Positions 35,580 to 45,200 are shown, counted from the first letter of the stretch. The stretch: 62,949 nt of DNA from Prolixibacteraceae bacterium (GCA_028683385.1 JAQUIJ010000015.1:69781-132729); one strand, 5' to 3'. Program-made: numbers and translations. The notes: generated from the sequence alone by a model not told the origin.

Positions 35580-36584
35580 TTAGCCCTGTTTATTTTGGCT
35601 GAACTTAAACACTTTGAACAAATAGGCGAACGCGGGAAATATGAGTAAAATACCTGCAACCAAGGCATACACCAGCAAAGAAATGGTTCTTTCCGGAGCC
35701 TGGCTATTCTGTATCGTCAGCGCTGAACCATCAGCCAGATAAATCATGACCGGAAATTGAATGGCAAACCATCCGGTTAAGATGCAAGCTGTCTGCACGC
35801 CGGCCAGAAACCTTGTCTGCAAATTATTCCGTTGTCTTATTCCCGCCCATAAAAAAGGGATAATGGCGGTGGCTACGAGTACACATCCTATCGCTACTGA
35901 TGAATGAAGAAATCTGCTGAAGAAATTCAATTCGTGCATTTCTGACACCAGAAAAACGCTCAACCCCGAAACTACCAACAGTACAAAAAAGATGCGCGAT
36001 GTTTTGGCAAATGTCTGAAACGATTCCTCATCCTGGGCCTCACCCAGCAGATAAATAGCTGCCAGCCAGCCAAACAAAAGAGTCAGAAAAATACCGGTTG
36101 TAAACGAAAACAGATTTAACCAGGGTGCTACAAAAATTGCATAAAAAGTTCCGTCAACCTGCGCCGGAATTTTCCCCAACATAATCGCTCCCAGCGTCAC
36201 GCCCAGAAAGAAAGGAGTCAACAAACTCGATATCCGGAATAATTGGGTGTAATATTTGTGCGAGTTATCCTTCACGGTGTCGTAATACCGAAAAGTAAAA
36301 GCCGTTCCCCTGAAGATAATTCCAAGCAGAATAATAAACAGAGGTATATGTAAATAAGTCGTAAGGGTGGTATATACAAGCGGAAATCCATTAAACAAAA
36401 TCACAACCGCCAATATGAGCCAGATATGATTTGCTTCCCAAACCGGAGCAATCGCTTTCGAAATCGTATCAATGCCTCTCTTGCCCGTAACCAATTCTAC
36501 AATTCCGGCACCAAAATCGGCTCCGCCAAGCAGTACGTAAAACAAAACTGCAATGCCTAAAACCAGGATAACAAGCTCAGTCAT
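35580..36584 (-). CDS. cydB: Cytochrome bd quinol oxidase subunit II
   Basis: 334 residues with about eight hydrophobic helices, starting MTELVILVLGIAVLFYVLLG and carrying GADFGAGIVELVTGKRG and PVWEANHIWLILAVVILFNG, the conserved WE/NHxW segment of CydB. It pairs with CydA in the inner membrane to reduce O2 with quinol. It overlaps the cydA stop by 8 bases, so translation is coupled. Confidence 0.96.
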   Translation of the reverse strand: MTELVILVLGIAVLFYVLLGGADFGAGIVELVTGKRGIDTISKAIAPVWEANHIWLILAVVILFNGFPLVYTTLTTYLHIPLFIILLGIIFRGTAFTFRYYDTVKDNSHKYYTQLFRISSLLTPFFLGVTLGAIMLGKIPAQVDGTFYAIFVAPWLNLFSFTTGIFLTLLFGWLAAIYLLGEAQDEESFQTFAKTSRIFFVLLVVSGLSVFLVSEMHELNFFSRFLHSSVAIGCVLVATAIIPFLWAGIRQRNNLQTRFLAGVQTACILTGWFAIQFPVMIYLADGSALTIQNSQAPERTISLLVYALVAGILLIFPAFAYLFKVFKFSQNKQG

Positions 36585-37899
36585 GACTATTTATATTTTG
36601 AGGATTCTTATGAACGGCGGTAATTTGACGGCGCATCAGTATAAAAACCAGGAACGTAAGCGCAAGGTAAATCAGTGTGATCAGGAAAAACGGATACTGG
36701 ACTCCCGGCATCGGCGTCACTGCATCTTTGGTCTTCATAATCCCATAAATAATCCACGGTTGACGGCCTACTTCTGTTACAATCCAACCCGCTTCAACTG
36801 CTATAAACCCAACAGGAGTGAGCCAAACCAACAATTTAAGCCACCACCGTTTATCCAGATTCTCCTTCCATTTGAAATTGAAAATCAGGAACAAAATACC
36901 CGCCCCCATCATCAGCATTCCCATAAAAACCATGATTTGAAAAGCAAAATGCACAATGGCAACCGGAGGCCAGTTTTCTTTGCTGGTTTTGTCCAGTCCT
37001 TCCACTTCGGCGTTTGGATCTCCGTGAGCCAGAAAGCTCAACAAATGCGGAATGTGAATACCATATTTAACTTCCTCTTTCTCTTCATCTGGAATACCGC
37101 CAATAACCAACGATGCAGGTTCTGAAGTTTTGAACAGGGATTCCATGGCAGCTAACTTCGCCGGCTGAAGTTTTGCCACATTTTTTGCTGAAATATCCCC
37201 ACTCAGTGGCTGCAGAATGGCGGCAACTGCTCCAAACAAAAGGGCAATATGTATAGCACCCCGATGAAACTCATTTCCTTTGTGACGAAGCAGCATAAAG
37301 GCATGAACTCCTGCCACTGCAAAACTGGTGGATGCAAAAGCTGCGATCGTCATGTGCAGCGCCTGCTGAAACCAGGCTTTGTTAAACATCGCTTTCACCG
37401 GATCGATGTTGATTGCCTGGCCATTGACCCAATCAAAGCCGGAAGGGCTGTTCATCCAGGCATTGGCCGCTACCACAAATATACCCGACACCACGCCTGC
37501 AATTCCAACCAAAAGGCCTGAAAAAAGATGCACACGTTTGTTTACCCTATCCCGACCGTAAAGGAACACGCCTAAAGCAATTGCTTCGAGAAAGAAAGCT
37601 GTTCCCTCCCACGAGAAGGGCATCCCAATAATGGCGCCGGCATGTTCCATGAATTTTGGCCAAAGCAGTCCAAGCTCAAACGACAAAACAGTGCCCGAAA
37701 CTGCACCGACGGCAAAGAAAATAGCGACTCCCCGAGCCCATGCCTTCGACAGGTCAAGATATACTTTACGTCCTGTTTTTATCCATTTTAATTCGGCTGC
37801 AAACATGAGCCAGGGCATCGTCATCCCGATACAGGCAAACACAATGTGAAACACAAAAGATACGGTCATTTGTAGCCTCGCGGCAAGAAAATCATCCAT
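36577..37899 (-). CDS. cydA: Cytochrome bd quinol oxidase subunit I
   Basis: 440 residues with the short Q loop, as usual in Bacteroidota. Landmarks: GTVLSFELGLLWPKFMEHAG, the quinol-site region GDISAKNVAKLQPAKLAAME, and WIVTEVGRQPWIIYGIM. The heme b558 and b595/d ligands fall in the conserved helices. Cytochrome bd has high O2 affinity and is known in other bacteria to resist nitric oxide, which fits the neighbouring NO-stress genes. It lies 132 bases after metE on the same strand and may share its transcript. Confidence 0.97.
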   Translation of the reverse strand: MDDFLAARLQMTVSFVFHIVFACIGMTMPWLMFAAELKWIKTGRKVYLDLSKAWARGVAIFFAVGAVSGTVLSFELGLLWPKFMEHAGAIIGMPFSWEGTAFFLEAIALGVFLYGRDRVNKRVHLFSGLLVGIAGVVSGIFVVAANAWMNSPSGFDWVNGQAINIDPVKAMFNKAWFQQALHMTIAAFASTSFAVAGVHAFMLLRHKGNEFHRGAIHIALLFGAVAAILQPLSGDISAKNVAKLQPAKLAAMESLFKTSEPASLVIGGIPDEEKEEVKYGIHIPHLLSFLAHGDPNAEVEGLDKTSKENWPPVAIVHFAFQIMVFMGMLMMGAGILFLIFNFKWKENLDKRWWLKLLVWLTPVGFIAVEAGWIVTEVGRQPWIIYGIMKTKDAVTPMPGVQYPFFLITLIYLALTFLVFILMRRQITAVHKNPQNINSHD

Positions 37900-38031
37900 T
37901 ACAGTTCAATTTTTATCTGTTTTTTACTCCACACATCAGGGCAATCAGTATTTATCCTGAAGTCTTTCCATAAAACAACCAGAAGCACAAATAGTTATCC
38001 ATGTTCTACCGGAGGGCAACCCAAAGAGCCT

Positions 38032-40353
38032 TTATGTATGTATGTTTTCCCGCATATTTTTGGCTGCCCAAACCATTTTAACCAATGCTTCTTTTGTTTC
38101 TTCCCACTTTCGGGTTTTCAACCCGCAATCCGGATTAACCCAAATATTTTCGGTTGGGATAACGGCTGTCGCCTTTTTAAGTAAATCAGTCATTTCTGTT
38201 TCGGTAGGAACACGCGGTGAATGGATATCATACACGCCAGGACCAATGTCATTTGGATATTTATATTCACCAAAAACATCCAGGAGTTCCATTTGTGACC
38301 GCGAGCATTCAATGGTAATCACATCGGCATCCAGGGATGTAATACTGTCAATGATGTCATTAAACTCAGAATAACACATGTGCGTATGGATTTGGGTCTC
38401 GTCCTTTACTCCGGCATAAGAAAGCCGAAAGGCATTTACAGCCCAATCGAGATAAGTTTTCCATTCACTTTTATGAAGCGGCAATCCTTCTCTGAGTGCC
38501 GGTTCGTCAATCTGAATAATACTAATATTAGCCTTTTCCAAATCAAGAACCTCGTCCCTGATTGCCAGGGCTATTTGATTGCATGTCACGGAAAGAGGCT
38601 GATCATCCCTTACAAACGACCATTTCAAAATTGTAACCGGTCCGGTCAACATTCCTTTAACGGGCTTCGAAGTGAGCGATTGTGCATATTTGACCCAATC
38701 CACAGTCATAGGAACTGATCGCTGAATATCACCAAAAATGATAGGAGGTTTTACACAACGTGACCCATAACTCTGAACCCAACCATTTCTGGTGAAGAGA
38801 AAACCATCGAGCATTTCGCCGAAATATTCAACCATATCATTGCGCTCAAATTCACCGTGCACCAATACATCCAGGCCGATCTCCTCCTGCCAACGGACGG
38901 CTTTTGCAATTTCATGCTGAATGAGCCGATTGTATTCATCGCTTGAAAGTTCTTTCTTTTTCAACTTTGCCCGCCAACTTCTAACATCCGCAGTCTGCGG
39001 AAATGAACCAATTGTTGTGGTCGGAAAGGCTGGCAGCTCCAGTCGCTTTTGCTGTACTTTTTTCCGAAGTGAAAAGAGCGGCCTCCTCATTTCTTCAAAT
39101 TGTTCGATGAAGTCAATGCGCTCTTTAACCACGTCATTGTGAATCAAACCGGATATTCTTCTGCGTTGAATCGCTTCCCGGTTTTCTCTAAAAAGTTGTA
39201 TTGAATCCATATTTCCTTCCGGTATCGACAATTGTTTTAAAACAACGACCTCTTCAATTTTTTGCTTCGCAAAAGCAAGCCATTGTTTAATTTCAGAAGA
39301 CAAGACTTCCTCATTGGTCTCCAATTCCAAATCGCAGGGAACGTGTATTAATGAGCATGAAGGTGCAAGTATCACCCTTTCTTGTCCAATTTTTTCGATG
39401 GTCCTGCTGATTAGTTTCAACGAATTTTCGTAATTATTTTTCCAGATGTTTCGGCCGTCCACCAACCCAAGCGATAATTTCTTTTCGTCGGAAACCAGAT
39501 TCATCATGATTTCAAGTTGTGCCGGATCTCTCACCAGATCAAGATGGATGGCATCCACTGGCAAGCCGGCAACCAACTCCACATTATCAGACAATCCTCC
39601 AAAATAGACAGAGAGTAAAAGTTTGACGGTAGGAAAATTTTTCCTGATTCGTGAATACGCAATCTTGAAGGCACCCTTTTGTTCCGTTGTTAAATCCAAC
39701 GCCAAAAAAGGCTCATCAAATTGTATCCATTCCACACCATTATCCACCAGCAGTGAAATCATTTCGAAATAGGCCTCAAGGAGGTACCCCAATAGATCTA
39801 TCCGGTTGAACCCTGCCTCCTTTTCCTTTCCAAGCAGTAAAAATGAAACAGGCCCCAGAATAACAGGTTTTGTAATTATACCCAATTTCTTCGCTTCCTG
39901 AAATTCATCAATCAATTTGAAATTCGACAACCAGAACTTTTGATTTTTATAGAATTCGGGCACAATGTAATGGTAGTTGGTATCGAACCATTTGGTCATT
40001 TCCATAGCCGTAATATCTGATACTCCATCCTGGTAACCTCTCGCCATTGCAAAGTAAAGATCCAGTTTTGATTTTTCAGAATTACGGGGAAGTTGTTTAT
40101 AACGATTAGGAATCGCGCTAAGCGCAAACGCTAAATCCAATACATGGTCATAAAGCGAGAAATCGTTGGACGGGATCAAATCAATGCCCAATTCCTTTTG
40201 CATCAGCCAGTTTTTCTGCTTTATTGCCGAACTAATCTCTATGAGCTGTTCATAACTGATTCTCTCCGACCAATATCCTTCAACCGCTTTTTTAAGTTCC
40301 CTTTTATCACCAATACGCGGATAGCCTAAATTGTGTGTTATCATTTTTTTCAA
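38032..40353 (-). CDS. metE: Cobalamin-independent methionine synthase
   Basis: 773 residues (a start 3 codons later, 40344, is equally good: MITHNLGYPRIG). The enzyme moves the methyl group of 5-methyl-tetrahydropteroyl-triglutamate to homocysteine. Zn ligands are visible: HTHMCYSEF near residue 658 (His and Cys) and NPDCGLKTR near 742, plus the Glu of TTIGSFPQTADVR-type substrate loops around 440. Cytoplasmic. The divergent operator at 40397-40424 covers its -33 region. MetE needs no cobalamin, so unlike MetH it is not disabled by NO. This suggests use under nitrosative stress. Confidence 0.96.
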   Translation of the reverse strand: MKKMITHNLGYPRIGDKRELKKAVEGYWSERISYEQLIEISSAIKQKNWLMQKELGIDLIPSNDFSLYDHVLDLAFALSAIPNRYKQLPRNSEKSKLDLYFAMARGYQDGVSDITAMEMTKWFDTNYHYIVPEFYKNQKFWLSNFKLIDEFQEAKKLGIITKPVILGPVSFLLLGKEKEAGFNRIDLLGYLLEAYFEMISLLVDNGVEWIQFDEPFLALDLTTEQKGAFKIAYSRIRKNFPTVKLLLSVYFGGLSDNVELVAGLPVDAIHLDLVRDPAQLEIMMNLVSDEKKLSLGLVDGRNIWKNNYENSLKLISRTIEKIGQERVILAPSCSLIHVPCDLELETNEEVLSSEIKQWLAFAKQKIEEVVVLKQLSIPEGNMDSIQLFRENREAIQRRRISGLIHNDVVKERIDFIEQFEEMRRPLFSLRKKVQQKRLELPAFPTTTIGSFPQTADVRSWRAKLKKKELSSDEYNRLIQHEIAKAVRWQEEIGLDVLVHGEFERNDMVEYFGEMLDGFLFTRNGWVQSYGSRCVKPPIIFGDIQRSVPMTVDWVKYAQSLTSKPVKGMLTGPVTILKWSFVRDDQPLSVTCNQIALAIRDEVLDLEKANISIIQIDEPALREGLPLHKSEWKTYLDWAVNAFRLSYAGVKDETQIHTHMCYSEFNDIIDSITSLDADVITIECSRSQMELLDVFGEYKYPNDIGPGVYDIHSPRVPTETEMTDLLKKATAVIPTENIWVNPDCGLKTRKWEETKEALVKMVWAAKNMRENIHT

Positions 40354-40380
40354 ATATTAATTAACACTAAAATCACATTA

Positions 40381-40441
40381 CAAATCTAATTAAAAATATA
40401 AAAAGACCTATATGTCTTTTTATAAAATATTTATATCTTTA
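40381..40441. promoter_or_regulatory. Symmetric divergent operator-promoter between metE and ric
   Basis: The palindrome TATAAAAAGAC (40397-40407), CTATAT, GTCTTTTTATA (40414-40424) sits midway between two -7 boxes: TAGATTTG for metE on the minus strand (40388-40381) and TATCTTTA for ric on the plus strand (40434-40441). Its ends are 8 and 9 bases from them. It therefore covers both -33 regions. Candidate binders are the Rrf2 protein at 41517 or a Crp/Fnr-type NO or redox regulator. Confidence 0.7.
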
Positions 40442-40466
40442 CAAAAGAATTTTAAAGACTGTCATC

Positions 40467-41192
40467 ATGAAAATATCATCGCATGCATCAGTTGGAGAAG
40501 TAGTAAAAATGAATTTCAATACTGCTTCTGTCTTTCAGGAAAATAACATTGACTTCTGTTGTGGCGGAGACAAAACCATTTCAGAAGCATGTACTAATGC
40601 AGGGTTGGATACTGATCAACTAATCGGTCAACTGGAAACAATCGCAGAACAAATCGACGTTGTTTCTCAATACATCAATGATCTGAGTCTGGAAGAACTC
40701 AGCGCCTACATCGTTAAAAGGCATCACAACTATGTCCGCGAAAGTATCCCTGCAATTAAGAAGAATCTTGAAAAAATCTGTCAGGTTCATGGAGAACATC
40801 ATCCTGAGCTCTTTGAGATAAACAGATTATTTACAGACTCGTCAGGTAATTTAACGATGCACATGCAAAAGGAAGAACTTATGCTGTTCCCGTTCATCCG
40901 TAGGCTTGAAATATCATCCGGAAATGGTTCAACCCTACCCCAAAGTCCGTTCGGCCCGGTTTCCAATCCTATCTCGACCATGCTTGCAGAACATCTGCAG
41001 GAAGGTGATCGTTTTGATGAGATTTCGAAACTCTCTGATAATTACCGGATTCCTGAAGATGCTTGTTCTACTTATGATGTAACTCTTAAACAACTCATGG
41101 ATTTTGAAAATGATTTACATCGCCATATCCACCTGGAAAACAATATTCTATTTCCAAAAGCCATTGAACTCGAAAAACAAATTACAAAATGA
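40467..41192 (+). CDS. ric: Iron-sulfur cluster repair di-iron protein (RIC/YtfE/ScdA)
   Basis: 241 residues. The N-terminal ScdA domain (MKISSHASVGEVV... with the FCCGGDKTI cysteine pair) is followed by a hemerythrin-like four-helix domain. That domain contains HHNYVRE, HGEHHPEL, HMQKEELMLFPFI and HIHLENNILFPKA, the His/Glu ligands of the di-iron site. The protein repairs Fe-S clusters damaged by NO or peroxide. It is the first gene after the divergent operator and overlaps the next gene by 4 bases. Confidence 0.96.
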   Translation: MKISSHASVGEVVKMNFNTASVFQENNIDFCCGGDKTISEACTNAGLDTDQLIGQLETIAEQIDVVSQYINDLSLEELSAYIVKRHHNYVRESIPAIKKNLEKICQVHGEHHPELFEINRLFTDSSGNLTMHMQKEELMLFPFIRRLEISSGNGSTLPQSPFGPVSNPISTMLAEHLQEGDRFDEISKLSDNYRIPEDACSTYDVTLKQLMDFENDLHRHIHLENNILFPKAIELEKQITK

Positions 41193-41485
41193 ATACACAA
41201 AATATACCCAAATTGGTTACGCTGAAAACTGGAGAATCATTCAAAGTTTATCAGGTAACCGGACAGGCGGGCATGAAAATGCCATTGCATTACAGCACCA
41301 AAGAAGCGGTAGTTATCGTTCAGGAAGGCTTTGCACAACTCAAAATTGACGAAATAAAACATATGCTTCAGGAAGGAAGTACGTTTATCATTCCAGCTCA
41401 TCAAAACCATACTCTTTCTGTAAAAGCAAAATTCAAAGCGTTGGTAATAATGTCAAAGGATTCGGATATCGAATTTGTAGAATAA
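41189..41485 (+). CDS. Small cupin protein
   Basis: 98 residues, single cupin barrel: MKMPLHYSTKEAVVIVQEG (motif 1, only one His) and GSTFIIPAHQNHTLSV (motif 2 His). It starts within the ric stop codon (4-base overlap), so it is co-translated. Metal-binding residues are partly present. Function in RIC or NO defence is inferred from position only; related small cupins recur at 46195 and 52642. Confidence 0.85.
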   Translation: MNTQNIPKLVTLKTGESFKVYQVTGQAGMKMPLHYSTKEAVVIVQEGFAQLKIDEIKHMLQEGSTFIIPAHQNHTLSVKAKFKALVIMSKDSDIEFVE

Positions 41486-41516
41486 ACTTCATCTTAAAAT
41501 CGAGAATATAAACGCT

Positions 41517-41951
41517 ATGCTTGGGAAAACAACTGAATATGCAATAAGGGCTTTGGTCTATATCTATATTCAAAATATGGAAGGGGAAAGGCCTGGCTTT
41601 AAGGAAATTGCTAAGATGATCGATTCACCGGAACAATTTACAGGAAAAGTTCTGCAAAACTTAGCCCGTGCCGAATTAGTGTCGTCCATGAAAGGTCGGG
41701 GGGGTGGCTTTTTCTTTAATGAACCGACAAACCCGATAACATTATTTAAAGTGATAGAAGCAATAGAAGGCAAAGAGTATTTTTCAAAATGTGGTTTTGG
41801 GTTAAAACGCTGCGATGCCAATAATCCTTGTCCATTACATGATGATTATGCCTATGTACGAGATTCATTCTTTAAAATGGTTAATGAAAAGACTATACAG
41901 TCGCTTGCAAATAAAATTAACAAACGCGAGGCTACACTAAACAGATTATAA
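41517..41951 (+). CDS. Rrf2 family Fe-S transcription regulator (NsrR/IscR type)
   Basis: 144 residues. Rrf2 winged helix: TTEYAIRALVYIY, GFKEIAKMIDSPEQFTGKVLQNL, and wing GRGGGFFF. Three Cys at about 92, 99 and 105 (KCGFGLKRCDANNPCPLH) fit the cluster-binding spacing of NsrR and IscR. NsrR senses NO through its cluster and represses repair and detox genes. Located two genes after ric, so it probably controls its own operon and the 40397 operator. Confidence 0.92.
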   Translation: MLGKTTEYAIRALVYIYIQNMEGERPGFKEIAKMIDSPEQFTGKVLQNLARAELVSSMKGRGGGFFFNEPTNPITLFKVIEAIEGKEYFSKCGFGLKRCDANNPCPLHDDYAYVRDSFFKMVNEKTIQSLANKINKREATLNRL

Positions 41952-41964
41952 ATAAGATTGACAG

Positions 41965-42666
41965 ATGAAACGAATCGGAATTATTGGAGGATTAGGACCC
42001 GAGGCAACCGTTGATTATTACAAAGAAATTATCAATGCCTTTAAAATCGGGAATGGAGATTTAAATTATCCTGAAATTATCATTTACAGTGTGAACATGG
42101 CACATTTCATCGGGCTGATGAGAGAAAAGAAGTATGAACAGGCTACAGCATATATTTCCGAAAAAATTGAAGGGTTGAAACAAGCCGGTGCTGATTTTGC
42201 TGTCCTCAGTGCAAATACGCCACACCAGTTATTTGACCAATTGAAAGAAAGATCCGGAATCCCGTTGATCAGTATTGTTGAAGCCACCTGCAACGAAGCG
42301 AAAAGCAAAGGACTGAAAAAGGCAGGTTTGTTCGGAACAGACCTGACCATGAAGGCCTCCTTTTTTCCTGATGTCTTCCGGAAACAAAACATTGAAGTTG
42401 TTGCTCCTGATGAAGAAGACCGGAAACGAATCAATTACAAGTTATTCAGCGAGATTGAACTGGGAATTTTTAAAGATGAAACACGGGAAATGCTGATCGG
42501 AATCATTGAAAAAATGGTACGTGAACAAGAGATCGACTCACTGATTCTGGGTTGCACAGAGTTCCCATTAATCCTGACTGCGGAAACTTATGCCGGGATC
42601 CCTGTTTTAAACACAACAAAAATCCATGTCGAATCAATTGCAAAATATTGTCGCGAAAATTCATAA
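41965..42666 (+). CDS. Aspartate/glutamate racemase family protein
   Basis: 233 residues: start MKRIGIIGGLGPEATVDYY, then FAVLSANTPHQLFDQL and a late LGCTEFPLIL. Canonical racemases carry Cys in both halves (PCNT... and GCTE). Here the first is SANT, so only the second Cys remains. Relatives with this pattern include L-Asp/Glu-specific racemases and unverified enzymes. 13 bases after the rrf2 stop. Confidence 0.85.
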   Translation: MKRIGIIGGLGPEATVDYYKEIINAFKIGNGDLNYPEIIIYSVNMAHFIGLMREKKYEQATAYISEKIEGLKQAGADFAVLSANTPHQLFDQLKERSGIPLISIVEATCNEAKSKGLKKAGLFGTDLTMKASFFPDVFRKQNIEVVAPDEEDRKRINYKLFSEIELGIFKDETREMLIGIIEKMVREQEIDSLILGCTEFPLILTAETYAGIPVLNTTKIHVESIAKYCRENS

Positions 42667-42670
42667 CACC

Positions 42671-44065
42671 ATGAAAAATAAAGAAATATACAAAGCGGAG
42701 ATGGTCGGCGGGACACATGGGCTGACCTGCATCTTTCCACGTCTGCGCGACATTGTTAATTACGAAGAGCAAAGAAGGGTTCCTGAACAGGGCTATCCAC
42801 GATTTATCCCTCACCCTTTTGTCGTTGCAGTTCAGGAAAAACACCGGAAGGAAGGCTATGAAGTTATTGCCATTCAATCACCTGAGGCTGCCAGTTTTGT
42901 CCATTCGAACTATTTCGATACCCAGACCCGCGAACATTCTGAAATAAAATTAGGTAATAACGGGAAAGAAAGATATGGGCTGATTTATGTAAATAATGAA
43001 TACGCTAAATCAGCACGCGATAGTGTAACGAATGCAGGAGTTATTCTTAATTCCAGAAAAGCTCAGCGGATACTTGAGAACAGGTTTCCTGAAGAAAAGA
43101 CTGACGAACTTGCTACTCAGCTAAGTCAATTGGAAAAAGGTTCAGATCCTGAATTGACTTTCCTTTATACCAGCGGTATGGCAGCAATTTTCAGCGCCAT
43201 TGATGGTTGCATGAAAAAAGGAACAGGCGCTTTGGTCATTGGGAACACCTATGTTGATACACGCAAAATATTTCAAAAATTACCAGAACGGTTTTCCTTT
43301 AAACCAACCATTTTCCTGACCAATGAAAGTGAGTTTGATATTCCGGATATGGTTAGTGTGGTATTTCTGGAAATCCCGACCAATCCGCTACTAGAAGTTG
43401 TAGATTTAAAGACCTTGGTAAATCAGGCGCACAAAAAAGGCGCTGTGGTTATTGTCGATAGTACCATTGCTACTCCATGTCATTTTTCACCGTTTGATTT
43501 TGATGTTGATATAATTATACACAGCACATCGAAAGCTCTAAGCGGCAAAAACGATCATATTGGTGGAGTTTTATTTGTCAATCCTCAAAATCCTGAACTT
43601 GCAAAAAAGATTCTGCACTTTCCATTCGAAATGGATGATGATGAAAGAATTGTACTTTCAGAAAATCTTCGAAGTTTTCCTGAGAGAATAAAGAAGATGG
43701 CTGAAAATGCAGAAAAAATTGTAGAATATCTCATGTCTAATTCCAGTGTCGCAAAGGTGTATTACCCCACCGGATTAAAACATGGGAATGGGCATGTAGT
43801 TAGTTTCGAACTTATAAACGACAGCTTTGAGACCGCTGAAGTATTCTATGATAATTGTACCATACCAATTAAGGGACCCAGCATGGGATTTGAAAAAACA
43901 ATGTTGATGCCCTATTCTCTGATTACGCACTACCATGACAATAACGTTACACTGGCTGAAATGGGATTAAAACGATACCTCATGAGGCTATCTGTAGGCA
44001 CTGAAGATCAGGATGCCATCATTCGTGATTTAGCATCCGGATTCAGTGCCATCTCGGCACAGTAA
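42671..44065 (+). CDS. PLP-dependent Cys/Met metabolism enzyme (fungal-type cystathionine gamma-synthase-like)
   Basis: 464 residues from ATG 42671; the frame is open back to 42626, but that part overlaps the racemase end. Fold type I PLP enzyme: HSTSKALSGKNDHIGG holds the Schiff-base Lys; TSGMAAIFSAIDGCM and VFLEIPTNPLLEVVDL match cystathionine gamma-synthase/lyase. The N-terminal CIFPRLRDIVNYEE region resembles the fungal STR2-type synthase. Likely works in transsulfuration or methionine synthesis, which links it to metE. Exact reaction not decided. Confidence 0.88.
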   Translation: MKNKEIYKAEMVGGTHGLTCIFPRLRDIVNYEEQRRVPEQGYPRFIPHPFVVAVQEKHRKEGYEVIAIQSPEAASFVHSNYFDTQTREHSEIKLGNNGKERYGLIYVNNEYAKSARDSVTNAGVILNSRKAQRILENRFPEEKTDELATQLSQLEKGSDPELTFLYTSGMAAIFSAIDGCMKKGTGALVIGNTYVDTRKIFQKLPERFSFKPTIFLTNESEFDIPDMVSVVFLEIPTNPLLEVVDLKTLVNQAHKKGAVVIVDSTIATPCHFSPFDFDVDIIIHSTSKALSGKNDHIGGVLFVNPQNPELAKKILHFPFEMDDDERIVLSENLRSFPERIKKMAENAEKIVEYLMSNSSVAKVYYPTGLKHGNGHVVSFELINDSFETAEVFYDNCTIPIKGPSMGFEKTMLMPYSLITHYHDNNVTLAEMGLKRYLMRLSVGTEDQDAIIRDLASGFSAISAQ

Positions 44066-44119
44066 CGTTGTATTCAAAATGGTTTGTAATTATATGGATA
44101 ACTAAAAATAAGATGTGAA

Positions 44120-44785
44120 ATGCAACACATTGTTAAAATAATTGAAAAGAGCTGGTTAACTCACGACGTACTTTGCCTGCGGCTAAAGAGGCCATTGGAT
44201 TATTCATTCTATGCCGGGCAAGCCATTGAAGTTTCGCTTGAGAGTCCGCGTTTTCAGGGAGAGAATGCTCCTTTTACCTTAACCGGATTAAGCAGCGAAA
44301 AATACCTCGAACTGATATTTAAAGTTTATGCTGAACATGAAGGTATGACTCTAGGAATATCAAAATTAATGGAAGGCGACCAGGTTATGATCGGAGATGC
44401 CTGGGATTCGTATAAAAACCTCGGCCCCGGAATGTTTATTGCTGGTGGCACTGGGGTTACACCATGCGTTGCTTTGCTACGCCAATTAAATATCGAAAAC
44501 AGGCTGGCAGACAGCAAATTGCTTTTTGCCAATAAAACCGAAAAGGATATTTTCCTTTATGAAGAACTCAGCCTGATGCTTGGCAAAAATTTCATCAATA
44601 TTTTATCGCGCGAGAAAAAGAATAACTTTTTATATGGACATATTAATCCCGAAGTCCTGAAAGATCAGATTTCGAGGCCCAATCAACCATTTTACATCTG
44701 TGGCCCAGGTAATTTTGCTGAACAGATTCGTGATCAATTACTGGATCTGGGCATCGATAAAGACATGATAAATATAAGTTATTAG
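44120..44785 (+). CDS. Ferredoxin/flavohemoglobin-type NAD(P)H reductase
   Basis: 221 residues. FAD domain with YAGQAIEVSLE and FTLTGLSS, a GDAWDSYKNLGPGMFIAGGTG junction, and NAD domain YICGPGNFAEQIRDQLLDLG. This is the FNR superfamily without an added [2Fe-2S] or heme domain. It could reduce a ferredoxin, rubredoxin or hemoprotein; in this cluster it is a candidate electron donor for NO or cluster-repair enzymes (inference). Confidence 0.9.
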   Translation: MQHIVKIIEKSWLTHDVLCLRLKRPLDYSFYAGQAIEVSLESPRFQGENAPFTLTGLSSEKYLELIFKVYAEHEGMTLGISKLMEGDQVMIGDAWDSYKNLGPGMFIAGGTGVTPCVALLRQLNIENRLADSKLLFANKTEKDIFLYEELSLMLGKNFINILSREKKNNFLYGHINPEVLKDQISRPNQPFYICGPGNFAEQIRDQLLDLGIDKDMINISY

Positions 44786-44843
44786 CTGGAGCAGAAATTC
44801 GTCACCAACTTTGATCTGAGATAACAAAATAGATAACGAAAAA

Positions 44844-45140
44844 ATGAAAACAGATTTTAGTCCTGTCTATCCTGTTTATTACGAAGTGTTTTCAGAAGAA
44901 CAGGAAAAGGAATTTAGCAGAGTCTTTTATTTCGGAAATGGAACCGAAGTGGAAGAAGCAAAAGGTAAAATCATTGGTTTGATTAAGAAAGGTAGTATTG
45001 AGGAATATTTGGTTTTCGATTCGGGAGAAGAAGTCCGCATCGATCGTATTATCTCAATAAATGGGAAACCTGGACCGGCCTATGATGAATATGATGCGTT
45101 CGCTCTTGCCTGTCTCAATTGTAATGTGAGTGCGGATTAA
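44844..45140 (+). CDS. Hypothetical protein with weak resemblance to Rho-binding Rof
   Basis: 98 residues. GKIIGLIKKGSIEEYLVFDS and EEVRIDRIISINGK look like the small LSm-type barrel of E. coli Rof, and the C terminus YDEYDAFALACLNC resembles a segment that Rof has at its N terminus. The order would thus be permuted. The match is by eye and weak. No other motif. 58 bases after the reductase. Confidence 0.6.
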   Translation: MKTDFSPVYPVYYEVFSEEQEKEFSRVFYFGNGTEVEEAKGKIIGLIKKGSIEEYLVFDSGEEVRIDRIISINGKPGPAYDEYDAFALACLNCNVSAD

Positions 45141-45200
45141 AACGAATTGAATATTTAGATTATTCAACATTGAGTACGATCACGAATACAAAGTGAAAAA

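Noticed and set aside
35348-35668. 106-codon frame after cydB starting at 35668
   Set aside because: The first 41 codons overlap cydB and have no plausible start; the shorter 65-residue frame is kept.
40354-40466. SAM or cobalamin riboswitch upstream of metE
   Set aside because: The 113-base spacer is too short and has only the symmetric palindrome; no riboswitch core sequence is seen.
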